Virus record (IMG/VR): IMGVR_UViG_3300022744_000022
Coordinates: 1-64,000 of that record
DNA length: 64,000 bases
Source of the DNA: a virus
Strand: one strand, 5' to 3'
Part shown: positions 17,206 to 27,120 of the stretch, piece after piece
Layout: each line of letters starts with the position of its first letter
Position numbering within the stretch: the stretch's first letter is position 1
Made by a program: the position numbers and the translations under genes
Notes under the pieces: model-generated
What the model was told of the DNA's origin: nothing
Databases searched by the model: none
What the model saw: the letters and a program-made list of their open reading frames with translations, nothing else

Positions 17206-17784
17206 ATGCCCTTGAATCCGCCAGCACTTGCGGCAGCGTTCCTCACCCCAAACCTGCTTTCCACAGGGAACATCGGGATGGGTGTGCCTAAATTCGCAAT
17301 GGGCGTTGCGGTGGGGGTGTGCCAGTACCTTACGGTACAAGCCAAGGTTGCGACGGTGGACGCTGGGGTCCTTGGTGTAGGGACCTCAATCATGCCGCTG
17401 CTTGTGGTCCCTACGTTGCTTCAAGGCGGTCTTTACGCTGGCTTTTCCTCCATGGGGATCTTGGGCCCCCTGTCCCCCTTGCTGATCACGGGTCTCACGA
17501 ACGGGCTTGTGACTGGTTGGACCGCCCTTGCGCTCTTGCAGACAAACCACCCGGGGATCGGTGTGGGGGCTGGGGTGGCGCGTATCACGGGCCCTTCTGC
17601 GGTTCCTGCGATGCTTGCTGGGTTTGCTTCAATGGGAATGACTGGTGATGGGCCGGTCAAGACTGCTACGGCGATCGGGATTGCCCTGGACATCACGTTT
17701 GCGGCTTTTGTGGAACCGATCCCAATCGTGGGCACGCCTTCCATTGTGGGTGGTGCAGGGGTTGGCTTCGGGTCGGTGATCTAA
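17206..17784 (+). CDS. Small hydrophobic Gly/Ala-rich protein immediately after the spike
   Basis: The product is 192 aa and almost free of charged residues. It is dominated by Gly, Ala, Val, Leu, Ile and Pro, with repeated short motifs such as IGMGVP, SMGILGP, SMGMTG and VGAGVARITG. This could be a membrane-interacting protein or a tightly packed beta structure such as a spike tip or needle. PAAR-type tip proteins occupy the same slot in contractile systems; I cannot see the PAAR metal ligands, so that is only an analogy. The ATG begins on the base after the spike stop, in the same frame, so both are probably made in similar amounts. Function unknown. Confidence 0.6.
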   Translation: MPLNPPALAAAFLTPNLLSTGNIGMGVPKFAMGVAVGVCQYLTVQAKVATVDAGVLGVGTSIMPLLVVPTLLQGGLYAGFSSMGILGPLSPLLITGLTNGLVTGWTALALLQTNHPGIGVGAGVARITGPSAVPAMLAGFASMGMTGDGPVKTATAIGIALDITFAAFVEPIPIVGTPSIVGGAGVGFGSVI

Positions 17785-17786
17785 AG

Positions 17787-20700
17787 ATGGCTTTCGAGAT
17801 TTCAGGTTACGTTCTTGAGCCCATTCGCGTGGGGCAGGCCAATTCGCCCTTCACGCAGACCCCTGACAACCTGATCTCGGATCAGGGTACGTTCGATGCC
17901 GCGTACCCTTCTGCTGAGACGGTCTCCAGGACAGACTACTTGGTCGTGGTGACTTCTGAGGGAACCCCGCACGCTGGGTTCCTTGTGGATGCTCAGTTTG
18001 GTTGGACCAAGAACGAAGGCACGAGCAACCTTGGGCCTGTCGTCCAACGGTTTGCCTACGCGGCTCAGCAAGGGCGTTTCAAGCCTCTGCCCGGGGCTGC
18101 CATCACGGTCGTTGGTAACCTCGCGGCGGACTCCAACACGAATCGGTTGAAGGTTCGGGCACCTGTTCAGGTTGCCGTGGTTCCGGATGCCCCGTACCGC
18201 CTCTCTGTGGGCTCTACGGGCTCCGGTGTGGACTGGGCCGTTACGGTCGTGGCTCTTGACGTGGACTTTGGGTCCCCGCCCCCTGGGACCGCTGAGCTGT
18301 CTCTAGAGACAGGTAACCTGAATTGGAATGCCAGTGACCTGACCACGGAAGCGGGCAAGATTGTTCGGTTCCAACAGCAGCAGTTTTTCGACTTCACTGA
18401 ATCCACGGGAAACGTGGGGCACGCCCCCGTCAGCTTGACGGACCCGCTCATCTTGTTGAACCCCAAGCCTGGCACCGGGCAGTTTCCGTTGCTCCGCTTT
18501 GGCTTTGGTTTCTACCTCCAGACCATCGAGGTTGCGACGGATGCGGGGTTGACCCCTGCTCCGGCGTCCGGTTTCGTGAAGTGGTCTTTGGCAACTGGCC
18601 GTCTGGCGTTCAACGCAGGGGATGCTGCCGTTAACGCTGGGATCCCGGTTTACTACGACGGGGTGCTGTTCGCGACGGGTCTGACGTTGCCTCGTCAAGT
18701 GCTGGGGGACATCGCGACCCCGGCGGCCATCGTGGGTTTGCCCCCTGTGGGCGTGGACCTGATCTTCTCGCTGCCCTCAGCCCCCACGTACTACCAGTTC
18801 CCTCGCTTCAAATACCTGCCCAGCGCTTCGTTTTCGCCGTCCGGAAAGGTGGGGGAGGTCCAGGTAGACCCTTTGACGGGTGTCGTGAAGTTCTCGACCT
18901 CGGATCAGGGTACCTACGCGGGTGAGTCGGTCACTCTGGTGTTCGGGGACTTGCCGATCGAGCGCGGTATCTCGATGCGGCTCTTACGGACCCCGGTGAA
19001 CCTTGACGGCAGCCAAGCGTTCAAGGATGTGACGGCGATCTACGAGGTAGAGGGGGCCACTTGGGCCGACCCCATCATCGGGTCCCCGCAAGTCTTCTTG
19101 CCCTCGACTCCGATTCAAGACCCTGTGTACCCGTTGACGGTCAAGGTGTTTCAGGGGCAGGGGTCGTTCACCAGCAACGACTTCCCGGACCTTTCTTTGG
19201 TTGTGGCTGGCACGAGTACGACGTTCACAGGTCCGACTCTCACGGATCCGTTGGCTAGCTTTATCACGGCTGGGGTCACTACTGGATCTCTGTTGCAAAT
19301 TCACACGACTGTGGCCAAAGGGCTCTACACAGTTGTCACCGTCACCCCAACGACCTTGACAACTAACCCTCCGGCACCTTCGGCTGTCGTGGGGGCCACC
19401 TACAGCATCTACCCGGCGAGCAACCTTGGGTATTACATCGACTTCGATGCGGGGACGTTGTTCTACGCCCAACGTAAGAACCTGACGATCGTCCCGATCA
19501 CACAGCGCACATCCGATGTGCTGCTTCCCGACCCCTTGGTACTTTCGGGTAATGCCCTACTGGAGCTTGAGACGGGGCCGGGCACAGGGCTTTACGACCC
19601 GCTTGTCTTGGGTACCGATGCCTTGTTCGATTCGACCTCGGGCGTTGTGTCTCTCACGACGAATGCGGGGCAGATTGTTGCACAGGGAACCGCAGCCTCG
19701 TTCTCGGGCACAGCCTTCACGGATCTGACGGCGGACTTCCTTACGGCGGGGGTGCAGCCAGGGTATCTGATTGAGATCGACACGACCGCTGCCAAGGGGG
19801 TTTATACGGTTCAGGCTGTGGTGTCGGCTACAGCTCTCACTACGGATGTACCGTCGCCCTCGCCTGTTTCGGGTGCCCAGTACAGTGTTCGGGTCAATCG
19901 TGAGGTGCTCGCGGATCGCTACTTTGATGAAGTGCAGTTGGTGGACCCCTCCACCAAGGTCGAGCGTATCCGAGAGTTAGGCGTGGCCTCGAACGGCCCA
20001 CGTCTCAACATCCCAATCGCCTACGTGAACAGCTCGGGGTTTCGTTTTGGACCGGCTTCAGGCGGGCAGTTCGCTACGGTCGTGGTGGTGCCTAACAACG
20101 GCGCTTTCACGGCACCCCCGACGGGTACCGTGCAGGTGAGTGCAGCTTCCGGCGACTTGAACTTTGCAGCCGCCGACCTTGGGACCACCGTGTACTGGGC
20201 CAAAGCTCTGGTCCCTGACGTGGACTACATCATGTCCCCTGGGTTGGGTTTGATCCAATTCACGGACCGCATGCTGACTCAGGAAGAAGTCCTGATCACG
20301 TACACGACGCAGCCGCCTTCTACGGATCCTCCGACGCCAGCCGGACCCCCTGTCACCGAGTACGCTCGGTTTCTGATCCGCAAGGAAGTCACGCAAGACC
20401 ACCCTACCCCGACCTCTACGTTGACGTTCAACGTCGCTAGTCCGGGTAGGCCCGTTCTTCCGGTTGCTTCCGATCCACCCCCAGCCGTCTTTCGTGGTGG
20501 GCGACCGCAGAAGCTCGGGATTCAATGCGTGGTGGATACGGTTGCCTCCACCATCACATTCCTGGCCGACTCGATCATCTCGGATGCTCTCCCCCACGGG
20601 GCGATCATCAATCCTAGCGAACGAGTCTACATTGACTACTACGTGACGCAGGCTGTCGGCGGTGAAAAGACCACGACGGTCCTGCACCCGCCGATCCAAA

Positions 20701-23700
20701 CGGCTACCGTCAACATTCAAGAGACGGATCAGAACGGTAACCCCAACAACAAGTTCACGATCACGGGTGGGGACTACACAGCGAGCTTTCCAACCGGGTA
20801 CTTGCTGCGTATCGAGAAGGAGCAAGTCTACCTGATCGGCAGCTCGACCTATGCCAGCGGCATCACGACGGTCACGTTGGAGGGCACTCAGGTCTTCCAG
20901 GACACGTTCAACGATCCCAAGCTCTACGTGTCGTCAGGGCCTACCCCCATCACGAGTGCTCCGCTGGTACCCGCGTACTTCACCTCGGAGATCCAGGCGT
21001 TCGAGGCCATCGCTCGGGGCAGCAACACGCTCTTGATCGCGGGGGATCGAACCCTCTCGTACCGTACCGGCACAGTGCTTTTGTTCACGGATGGCGGGGC
21101 AACCTTCACGGACTTCCTGCAAGTCTCGGGGGCGAGCTACGATCCTGATACGGACCGTACGACGGTCATGTTGTCGGCGAACGCTTTGCGCCAGTACGTG
21201 CAGGGGACGCAACTTCTGCTCTACTCGGTTCGGCCGATCTTCGAGCCCCCAACTCTTGAAGTCCAGACCAGCCAGATCCCGGTTCTGACCCAAACCACTA
21301 TTGTGTATCGCAGGGTTACGGGCCAACCGGGCGTTCTCCTGAATTCGCCCACGGACTACAAGATCGATGACACAGGGCGCGTGGTGTTCACGACGGCTCT
21401 CGCCCCGTTGGAGGAGTTCTCGATCTTCTACACGGGGCTCAGGGTAGTCTCGCCCGGAATCAACCTGCGGGCCTCCTACACGAGCCAGATTGCCCCCAAT
21501 GCTAACAACGGGCTTCTCGGCCAGGTTTTGTTGGCGGACTACTTCATCCAGTCTCCCGATACGTTTTACTACCGTGTCGAGACGATGACGAACTTCCGAG
21601 GCGAGTATGCCAAGGAACTTGAGTCCGAAGCGAGCAGCGGCTCATCGGGACCACAGACCTCGAACGCTTCTCAGCCGCAGCTCTTTGAGCAGGGTCGTAA
21701 GTCCCTGTACTTCGATGAGAAGCACTTGGCGAACCAGGACATCATCGCCAGGTCTAGCCTGCTGTTCTACAACAACTCGGTCAACCTTCTTGAGGCCTAT
21801 CTGAGGGCGCTTGATGGTCGGGTCATCGGCAACAACGATGGGCCTCTCTTGTTCGATGGGACCACAGGTGCTGTACATCCCCCGGGCCCTGTGACAAATC
21901 AGATCGATGACGTGATCCAGGTGTCACCGGCACCGTACTCAATCACGTTCCCGCCCTTCGCCGTGACTTCGATTGGGACGTTCCGGAAATACTACATTCC
22001 GGGGTCGTTGAGTCGGTTCTACCCGACCTCGAAGAATTTCTTCGCTGTCTCTGCCGTGACCCCTACTTCAGAGACGGGGGACGAAGTTTTCGATACCCGG
22101 GCCACGAACGTCACCCTCGTGTCCGACCTGCATACGCGGCTAGCTTGGGGCGTTCTCACCGAGTCTACGGCTTTCTCAGGAAACTCAATCCTCAAGGTTG
22201 ACTTTGCGCTAGGTACGGAACCCGGGTTTTCGGACCAGGCTGAGAAGTATGCCCGTCCGCCGTTCAAGAACGGTATGAAGTGTGTGGTCCAACGGCGGGA
22301 TGGGACGTTCATCAACACGGCGGCGAGCCCCGTCACAGTCACTGCTGTGGCGGCCAATCAGTTGACGGTCTCGAATCTAGCGGGCGTTGCTGACGTTGGG
22401 ACCACTGTATACCGCTCCCCCATCGATGACTCGGCGCAGACGAATGAGAACGAGCTGATCTACTATGTGCTGAGCCGCGACTACTCCTTCAACGGGGACA
22501 GCGGTCAAGGCATCTACATCGCGGAGTTTACGCCTTTGGCGAACACCCCGCTTGTGGAGGCACAGGCTCTCTCGGGCAAGATCAATCTCGTCAACACCCT
22601 AACCTCGCCCCTTCAGTTTCCAGCGCTCTACGGGGGCATTGAGGACGACGACGGGGATCTGAGCTTCCCGATCCAAACTCCGGATCCCAACAGCGAGTTG
22701 AATGGCTACCTCTATACCGAGGACAAGCTCATTCATGCCGTGACGGGGTTCATTCGGACCGCTACGACTCCGCCTTATGTGGCGACGGGCGACTGCACTG
22801 CAAGCATCATCACGAATGTGGGTGGTCCTTGGCCTGCCCCAGCGCCACAGGTCAACGATTTGGTTCGTATTTTGACAGGGCCCAATGGACCCTCGACTTT
22901 CCGTCGCATTACTGTAGTGGGTGCGAGCACCATTACAGTAGCAGGCACGCCCTATACGCCGGACGTGGGGTTCACATTCGAGGTGACAGTGAGTCCGGTA
23001 CTAGCCGGTACTGTGGCGGGTACGAGCACAGTTACTCAGCTTGATGCGCTCACCGGGTCTTTTGCGACGGCTGCCGTAGGGCAGACGGTAATCTTTGGTA
23101 CGGTCCCAGGACAGGCGGAGCGTCGGCAGATCTCTGAGATTTTGAGTGGCACATCACTCACGTTCACACCTGCGTTGACTCTGGCACCTCTGCTTGGTTC
23201 AGCTTGGAGAATCAGCGATTCGTTGGCGACCTACGGCGGCACCTCGGGCGATCACATGACCGAGTTGAGTGCAGCGCTGGCTGGGGAGATCTTGCTCTAC
23301 CCGGATGAGCAGCAGTACATCGAGGACTTCCTCGATCAAGTCTTCACGAACGTGACGACCGGAACAGGCTCCACTAGTGCAGCGGTGCTCACGGACCTAC
23401 TTGCTACGTTCCTAGACGATGGGGTATCGGCGGTCAATTACGTCTACATCGAGACAGGGTTGAACGCGGGCATCTACCCCGTGCAAGCAGTGACGCAGAC
23501 GCAGATCACAGTGACAGCACCCTTCCCAGTGGTGTTGGGTGGCGTCGCTTACCGGATTGTCTCCCTGTTTGGGGCCTCGGAAGCTTCGGTGCAAGCGCTC
23601 TTTACACTCCATCAGAGCATCGCGGCTTTGCTCAGTAGTGCAACGGCTTTCCAGACCTTGATCTCGACTCCTGTGTCAGTGACCCGGACCCCGACGGCGG

Positions 23701-23984
23701 ACACCACATCGTTTGCTAGAGCGACGTTGACCACGGATTTGGATGCTCGGGACTGGGATGTGGACGCTCGTCTTGCAGCGATCCCCACGGATATTGAGAC
23801 GGTCCAGAATGTGTTGGCCAACACGGATAGGTTGTACGACACGCGGTACACGTGGGTTGACGCGAGAATCAACTTGGAAAGTGGCTTGGTTGTGCAACAG
23901 GCCACCGCCACCGCGAATCGGGTCAAAGAACAGGCCAACATCTACAAGCAGTTGATCAAGTTGCTGGCTGTGGAGGCCCCATGA
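17787..23984 (+). CDS. Giant repeat-built virion protein (2065 aa), baseplate or fibre
   Basis: The product is almost wholly strand-rich. Two repeat classes are visible. Class A (about 35 aa, pattern TGxLxFNAxD...AGxxV) occurs near 18289, 18574, 18853 and 20128. Class B (about 65 aa; FTDLTADFLTAGVQPG, then IEIDTTAAKGVYTVQAV, ending SGAQYSV) occurs near 19213 and 19696, with more divergent copies near 22777, 23011 and 23356. Class B also recurs in three other giant proteins of the window. The last 200 residues are helical (LEAYLRALDG-type and LDARDWDVDARLAAI segments), which may anchor or trimerise the protein. It lies between spike and wedge genes, so it is probably a baseplate-attached structural protein. 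No enzymatic motif was seen. Confidence 0.7.
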   Translation: MAFEISGYVLEPIRVGQANSPFTQTPDNLISDQGTFDAAYPSAETVSRTDYLVVVTSEGTPHAGFLVDAQFGWTKNEGTSNLGPVVQRFAYAAQQGRFKPLPGAAITVVGNLAADSNTNRLKVRAPVQVAVVPDAPYRLSVGSTGSGVDWAVTVVALDVDFGSPPPGTAELSLETGNLNWNASDLTTEAGKIVRFQQQQFFDFTESTGNVGHAPVSLTDPLILLNPKPGTGQFPLLRFGFGFYLQTIEVATDAGLTPAPASGFVKWSLATGRLAFNAGDAAVNAGIPVYYDGVLFATGLTLPRQVLGDIATPAAIVGLPPVGVDLIFSLPSAPTYYQFPRFKYLPSASFSPSGKVGEVQVDPLTGVVKFSTSDQGTYAGESVTLVFGDLPIERGISMRLLRTPVNLDGSQAFKDVTAIYEVEGATWADPIIGSPQVFLPSTPIQDPVYPLTVKVFQGQGSFTSNDFPDLSLVVAGTSTTFTGPTLTDPLASFITAGVTTGSLLQIHTTVAKGLYTVVTVTPTTLTTNPPAPSAVVGATYSIYPASNLGYYIDFDAGTLFYAQRKNLTIVPITQRTSDVLLPDPLVLSGNALLELETGPGTGLYDPLVLGTDALFDSTSGVVSLTTNAGQIVAQGTAASFSGTAFTDLTADFLTAGVQPGYLIEIDTTAAKGVYTVQAVVSATALTTDVPSPSPVSGAQYSVRVNREVLADRYFDEVQLVDPSTKVERIRELGVASNGPRLNIPIAYVNSSGFRFGPASGGQFATVVVVPNNGAFTAPPTGTVQVSAASGDLNFAAADLGTTVYWAKALVPDVDYIMSPGLGLIQFTDRMLTQEEVLITYTTQPPSTDPPTPAGPPVTEYARFLIRKEVTQDHPTPTSTLTFNVASPGRPVLPVASDPPPAVFRGGRPQKLGIQCVVDTVASTITFLADSIISDALPHGAIINPSERVYIDYYVTQAVGGEKTTTVLHPPIQTATVNIQETDQNGNPNNKFTITGGDYTASFPTGYLLRIEKEQVYLIGSSTYASGITTVTLEGTQVFQDTFNDPKLYVSSGPTPITSAPLVPAYFTSEIQAFEAIARGSNTLLIAGDRTLSYRTGTVLLFTDGGATFTDFLQVSGASYDPDTDRTTVMLSANALRQYVQGTQLLLYSVRPIFEPPTLEVQTSQIPVLTQTTIVYRRVTGQPGVLLNSPTDYKIDDTGRVVFTTALAPLEEFSIFYTGLRVVSPGINLRASYTSQIAPNANNGLLGQVLLADYFIQSPDTFYYRVETMTNFRGEYAKELESEASSGSSGPQTSNASQPQLFEQGRKSLYFDEKHLANQDIIARSSLLFYNNSVNLLEAYLRALDGRVIGNNDGPLLFDGTTGAVHPPGPVTNQIDDVIQVSPAPYSITFPPFAVTSIGTFRKYYIPGSLSRFYPTSKNFFAVSAVTPTSETGDEVFDTRATNVTLVSDLHTRLAWGVLTESTAFSGNSILKVDFALGTEPGFSDQAEKYARPPFKNGMKCVVQRRDGTFINTAASPVTVTAVAANQLTVSNLAGVADVGTTVYRSPIDDSAQTNENELIYYVLSRDYSFNGDSGQGIYIAEFTPLANTPLVEAQALSGKINLVNTLTSPLQFPALYGGIEDDDGDLSFPIQTPDPNSELNGYLYTEDKLIHAVTGFIRTATTPPYVATGDCTASIITNVGGPWPAPAPQVNDLVRILTGPNGPSTFRRITVVGASTITVAGTPYTPDVGFTFEVTVSPVLAGTVAGTSTVTQLDALTGSFATAAVGQTVIFGTVPGQAERRQISEILSGTSLTFTPALTLAPLLGSAWRISDSLATYGGTSGDHMTELSAALAGEILLYPDEQQYIEDFLDQVFTNVTTGTGSTSAAVLTDLLATFLDDGVSAVNYVYIETGLNAGIYPVQAVTQTQITVTAPFPVVLGGVAYRIVSLFGASEASVQALFTLHQSIAALLSSATAFQTLISTPVSVTRTPTADTTSFARATLTTDLDARDWDVDARLAAIPTDIETVQNVLANTDRLYDTRYTWVDARINLESGLVVQQATATANRVKEQANIYKQLIKLLAVEAP

Positions 23985-24172
23985 GCGACGAAACCCCGCC
24001 CGAAGAAACCCCCAAGGACGAGACGCCTCCTAAGCCTAAGGGCGCTTGGGAAAAGCGTGAGTTCGCGATCAATGGGCGTATGAAAGAGATCTGTCGCCTG
24101 AGTGCGGCGGCCACAGAGGCTGAGATTGCAGGCCTCAAGCGCAAGCTAGCTAAATTGCAGTACGGAAGCTGA
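23981..24172 (+). CDS. Small acidic/basic helical protein (63 aa)
   Basis: The ATG overlaps the stop of the giant upstream gene (ATGA), which indicates translational coupling. The N-terminal 23 residues are Pro/Glu/Lys-rich and probably disordered (TPPEETPKDETPPKPKG). The remainder is a charged helix (GRMKEICRLSAAATEAEIAG), so it may be a small coiled-coil partner of its neighbours. It has no signal peptide or membrane segment. The function is not known; a structural accessory protein is the simplest reading. Confidence 0.6.
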   Translation: MSDETPPEETPKDETPPKPKGAWEKREFAINGRMKEICRLSAAATEAEIAGLKRKLAKLQYGS

Positions 24173-24178
24173 ATCTGA

Positions 24179-26344
24179 ATGGCCACCACCGCAAATTGGG
24201 AGTCGCTTTCAATCCAGATCCCTGGGCAGGATCTTCTGGAGAAGGCGAGGAACGTCCTAGAGACCTTGATGGTCTACCTGGAGGTTCTCAAGGCTATCCT
24301 CGAAACCGTAAAGGTCTTCCTGGTTGACTTCGGCAACCCGATCAAGGCGTTGGTCGAAGCGCTCATCCAGTTAATTATAGACCTGTTTGAGTCTCTCAAG
24401 CGCACGGGCATCTACGGTTGGTTTGACATCCCCAACCCGTTGGTCGATCCCAACTTCAATTTGCATGTCGGCGGGTACCAGGCGTTCACGACGCGCTTCA
24501 AGGCGGGGCTCTACGATTCTAGGGATCCGAACCGTCCGCAGCCGATCTCAGGCCTCACCAACAGCGGGTTCACTATCATTGTGGCTGACGCAGAGAGCCC
24601 CATGGCTCTGCTTAAGTTCATTCAGGTCTTGCTTCGCTTCCTGGGTAAGGAGTTCTTGACGCCGCAGTACGCGGCCCCCGCCAACTTCAAAGTGCTGCCT
24701 CTGGGTTCCAGCGGGGATCCCATCTTATCTGTTGTCAAGCTGTTCCAGGACCAACCTAAGTCAGTTGTGGTCGAGTGGTCACTACCTCCGGCTAAGAACC
24801 CCGGTGATCCAGGGTTCTCGGACCTGATCCAAGCCTTCTCAACGGACTTCATCCCCCCTCGGTTCCTGATCGAGAAGAGTGAGATCAACCCGGCTGTCGG
24901 CGAAGTCAGCGCGCAAGACATGGGCGACCCGGAAGCTGCGGGTCAGGTCGTTGAGACGCTGCCCACAGAGTTCAGGGCCCGAGGGCTTGGTGACAACATT
25001 GAGCGTAAGGTCAGGTTGAACGACCAGTACGGCGACCCGTTTCTCAAGTTCCAGAAGTACATCATCATCGATACCTCGAACAACACCTCAACGTTCTTGT
25101 TGGGGCAGCTCGGCACGTTCCGCTACATTGACAATGATGTAGAGCTGAACAAGACGTACTACTACCGAGTTCGTGCGTACAGCGGTGACTTGAAGGTTTC
25201 AGGCACGTCCCTGGCTTTCGAGACTGCCCCTAAGTTTGATTCGGTAAGCGGCAACTTTTTTATCGAGTGGCCTGGGGACGATCCTATCATGGGCAAGGCT
25301 TCCCCTGTTGCCCCCATCATGATTCCGGAGTACCCGGACAAGTTCGATGTGATCGAGAACTTGAGGCGTCTATTCCAGACGGCGTTCTCGCTCAACTTCC
25401 ACTTGCCGCTTCCGATTGATCCCGACACAGGGAAGCTGTTTGACCCTTTGCTTGATCAGTGGATCGGTGAGGGCTCTCTTACGTCGATGGCAGGGCCCCT
25501 CACGTCGTTTCAGGCGGTGCCCTTGGTGGGGGACGCCGTATCTAGCGTCACGGATGTGACGGCTCAGTTCCAGCCTTCCCCGGTAACGGGGAAGCTTCCT
25601 GTGCCCCCGTGGTGCGAGGCAGGTGTCCAACGGAACGCCTCTAGACTCGCAACTATTGTGGCGGGTGCGATGCTTGAGGCGAACTCAGCGGTAGCGTTCA
25701 AAGCGTTGATGGAAGGGCCTTACCCTAAAGGCACACCGAGTGTTCCTAAGTTGACCGCCACTACGATCTCGGAGCTGGTGTTCGAGATCACCAAGGTCCA
25801 GGATCCTCAGTTAGCGGGTCAAGGGGCGGTCCAGGCGGCTGGTGTGTTGTACGGGGGCGCGTTCCCCAACAAGCAGGTCCGCGAAAACGTGCTGGCGGCT
25901 GTGGAATTCTGCAAGTCGTTCACACTCGGAGGCACGCCTCCGGACTGGATCCAGGTCAGCTTCTTGCGGGACATCGTGCCCTGGTCGGGACAGTTGCTTT
26001 ACGACCTGTTGGCTAAGATGCAGGCGCTTTTGGATGCCTACAAGGGTGTGATTGACGAGATCAAGGCGTTCATCGACCTGATCATCCGGAAGATCGATAC
26101 GCTTGAACGCTTCTTGGAGTACCTGATCTCCATCCTGGACTTCATCGAGAGCTTGTCTCTTGGGTTCTACATCCTCTCGGTGCCGTCCACTGGCGGGGAC
26201 GTGAACGAGTGGGTGTCTATCATCGACAGTGCAGGGGGGACTAAGCCACCCAGCGGTCCGGGTGGGTACACGGCGGGTGTTGCGTTTGCTTACGTGGCTC
26301 CCGATGTGACCGCGTTTGCGGAGGCGTTTGGGCTGATCTTCTGA
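24179..26344 (+). CDS. Large structural protein with amphipathic helical ends (721 aa)
   Basis: The family is not recognised. Residues about 15-80 are long hydrophobic/amphipathic helices (LETLMVYLEVLKAILETVK; ALIQLIIDLFESL). A similar helix set closes the protein (about 615-670: LLYDLLAKMQALLDAY, IKAFIDLIIRKIDTLERF). Between them are strand-rich segments, among them a fibronectin-III-like stretch (KTYYYRVRAYSGDLKVSGTS, near residue 330). The symmetrical helical ends suggest a protein that bridges two baseplate components or a trimer with a helical bundle. It sits 6 nt after the small 63-aa gene. A wedge or connector role is inferred only from context. Confidence 0.6.
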   Translation: MATTANWESLSIQIPGQDLLEKARNVLETLMVYLEVLKAILETVKVFLVDFGNPIKALVEALIQLIIDLFESLKRTGIYGWFDIPNPLVDPNFNLHVGGYQAFTTRFKAGLYDSRDPNRPQPISGLTNSGFTIIVADAESPMALLKFIQVLLRFLGKEFLTPQYAAPANFKVLPLGSSGDPILSVVKLFQDQPKSVVVEWSLPPAKNPGDPGFSDLIQAFSTDFIPPRFLIEKSEINPAVGEVSAQDMGDPEAAGQVVETLPTEFRARGLGDNIERKVRLNDQYGDPFLKFQKYIIIDTSNNTSTFLLGQLGTFRYIDNDVELNKTYYYRVRAYSGDLKVSGTSLAFETAPKFDSVSGNFFIEWPGDDPIMGKASPVAPIMIPEYPDKFDVIENLRRLFQTAFSLNFHLPLPIDPDTGKLFDPLLDQWIGEGSLTSMAGPLTSFQAVPLVGDAVSSVTDVTAQFQPSPVTGKLPVPPWCEAGVQRNASRLATIVAGAMLEANSAVAFKALMEGPYPKGTPSVPKLTATTISELVFEITKVQDPQLAGQGAVQAAGVLYGGAFPNKQVRENVLAAVEFCKSFTLGGTPPDWIQVSFLRDIVPWSGQLLYDLLAKMQALLDAYKGVIDEIKAFIDLIIRKIDTLERFLEYLISILDFIESLSLGFYILSVPSTGGDVNEWVSIIDSAGGTKPPSGPGGYTAGVAFAYVAPDVTAFAEAFGLIF

Positions 26345-26346
26345 AC

Positions 26347-26369
26347 GCACTTTTCTCTTGTGAAAGTGC
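26347..26369 (+). terminator. Short hairpin between structural genes
   Basis: GCACTTT (26347-26353) and AAAGTGC (26363-26369) form a 7-bp stem with a 9-nt loop directly after the stop of the 721-aa gene. There is no T-tract after it. It may be an mRNA processing or attenuation element rather than a full terminator. Confidence 0.35.
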
Positions 26370-26384
26370 CAGATCGGGCCAGTC

Positions 26385-27116
26385 ATGAGCTTCGACTTCC
26401 AAGGCACATTCACAGCCAGCCAGTTCGCCCGGTTCAAGACTTACGTCCAGAACCAGGTGCAGCTTATCGATGCCCGAATCGCGCATCTTAAGGCGGAGCG
26501 GGCTCGGGTGGGCGACTTGGCGTTTGCCTACGATTCCGGGGGTGCCCCCACAGGTTTGGAGAACGATCCGCCCGACACGTACTGTGGCAGGCTTTTCGGG
26601 GCCTATGAAGCCCTGGGTGGGGATGCGGAGTTTGACCTTCAGGTCCGAAGCACGAGCCAGCCCGTGTTTCGTTTAGCCGGGGATGAAACGCAGGCGGCAC
26701 AGCTCATGAGCAACGGTGAGGTGCTGAGTGTGTTGGGCCTTTCCGACGCGGAATCCTCCCTTGCAATGCAGAGTCTACGGGGGTGGGTCTCCGAGGACCT
26801 TCAACGGAGACGCAATTCACTAGAGCGCAAAATCCGACGCGCTTTGGACTATGCGGAGCAGCTCGATGCCGAGATCTCTACCTTAGAGAGGATGAAAGGT
26901 AGTGTTGATACCAACGGATCACTGGCCTTCTTGTTGAACAGCATCGCCAATCTTACTGCGGACGGGCAGTACACTGCCATTACGCAGGACAACGCGGCCG
27001 ATCCTCACGGTAAATTCGCACGTGCTCCTGTGGCCGGTTACATGCCGGGTCCCGAGGGGGCGGCGGCAACTACGTACGAGAGAACAACCAACGGCCTTGT
27101 GAAGCCAACAGAGTAA
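26385..27116 (+). CDS. Unknown 243-aa protein in the baseplate cluster
   Basis: The protein is not recognised. It is largely helical with charged coiled-coil segments (TYVQNQVQLIDARIAHLKAE near the start; LQRRRNSLERKIRRALDYAE at about 140-165) and a strand-poor middle. Its C-terminal 40 residues are flexible and Gly/Pro-rich. It begins after a short hairpin and lacks an obvious Shine-Dalgarno. The coiled-coil pattern and its place before a gp25-like wedge gene suggest a wedge-associated bundle, but no family evidence supports a specific name. Confidence 0.6.
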   Translation: MSFDFQGTFTASQFARFKTYVQNQVQLIDARIAHLKAERARVGDLAFAYDSGGAPTGLENDPPDTYCGRLFGAYEALGGDAEFDLQVRSTSQPVFRLAGDETQAAQLMSNGEVLSVLGLSDAESSLAMQSLRGWVSEDLQRRRNSLERKIRRALDYAEQLDAEISTLERMKGSVDTNGSLAFLLNSIANLTADGQYTAITQDNAADPHGKFARAPVAGYMPGPEGAAATTYERTTNGLVKPTE

Positions 27117-27120
27117 AGTC

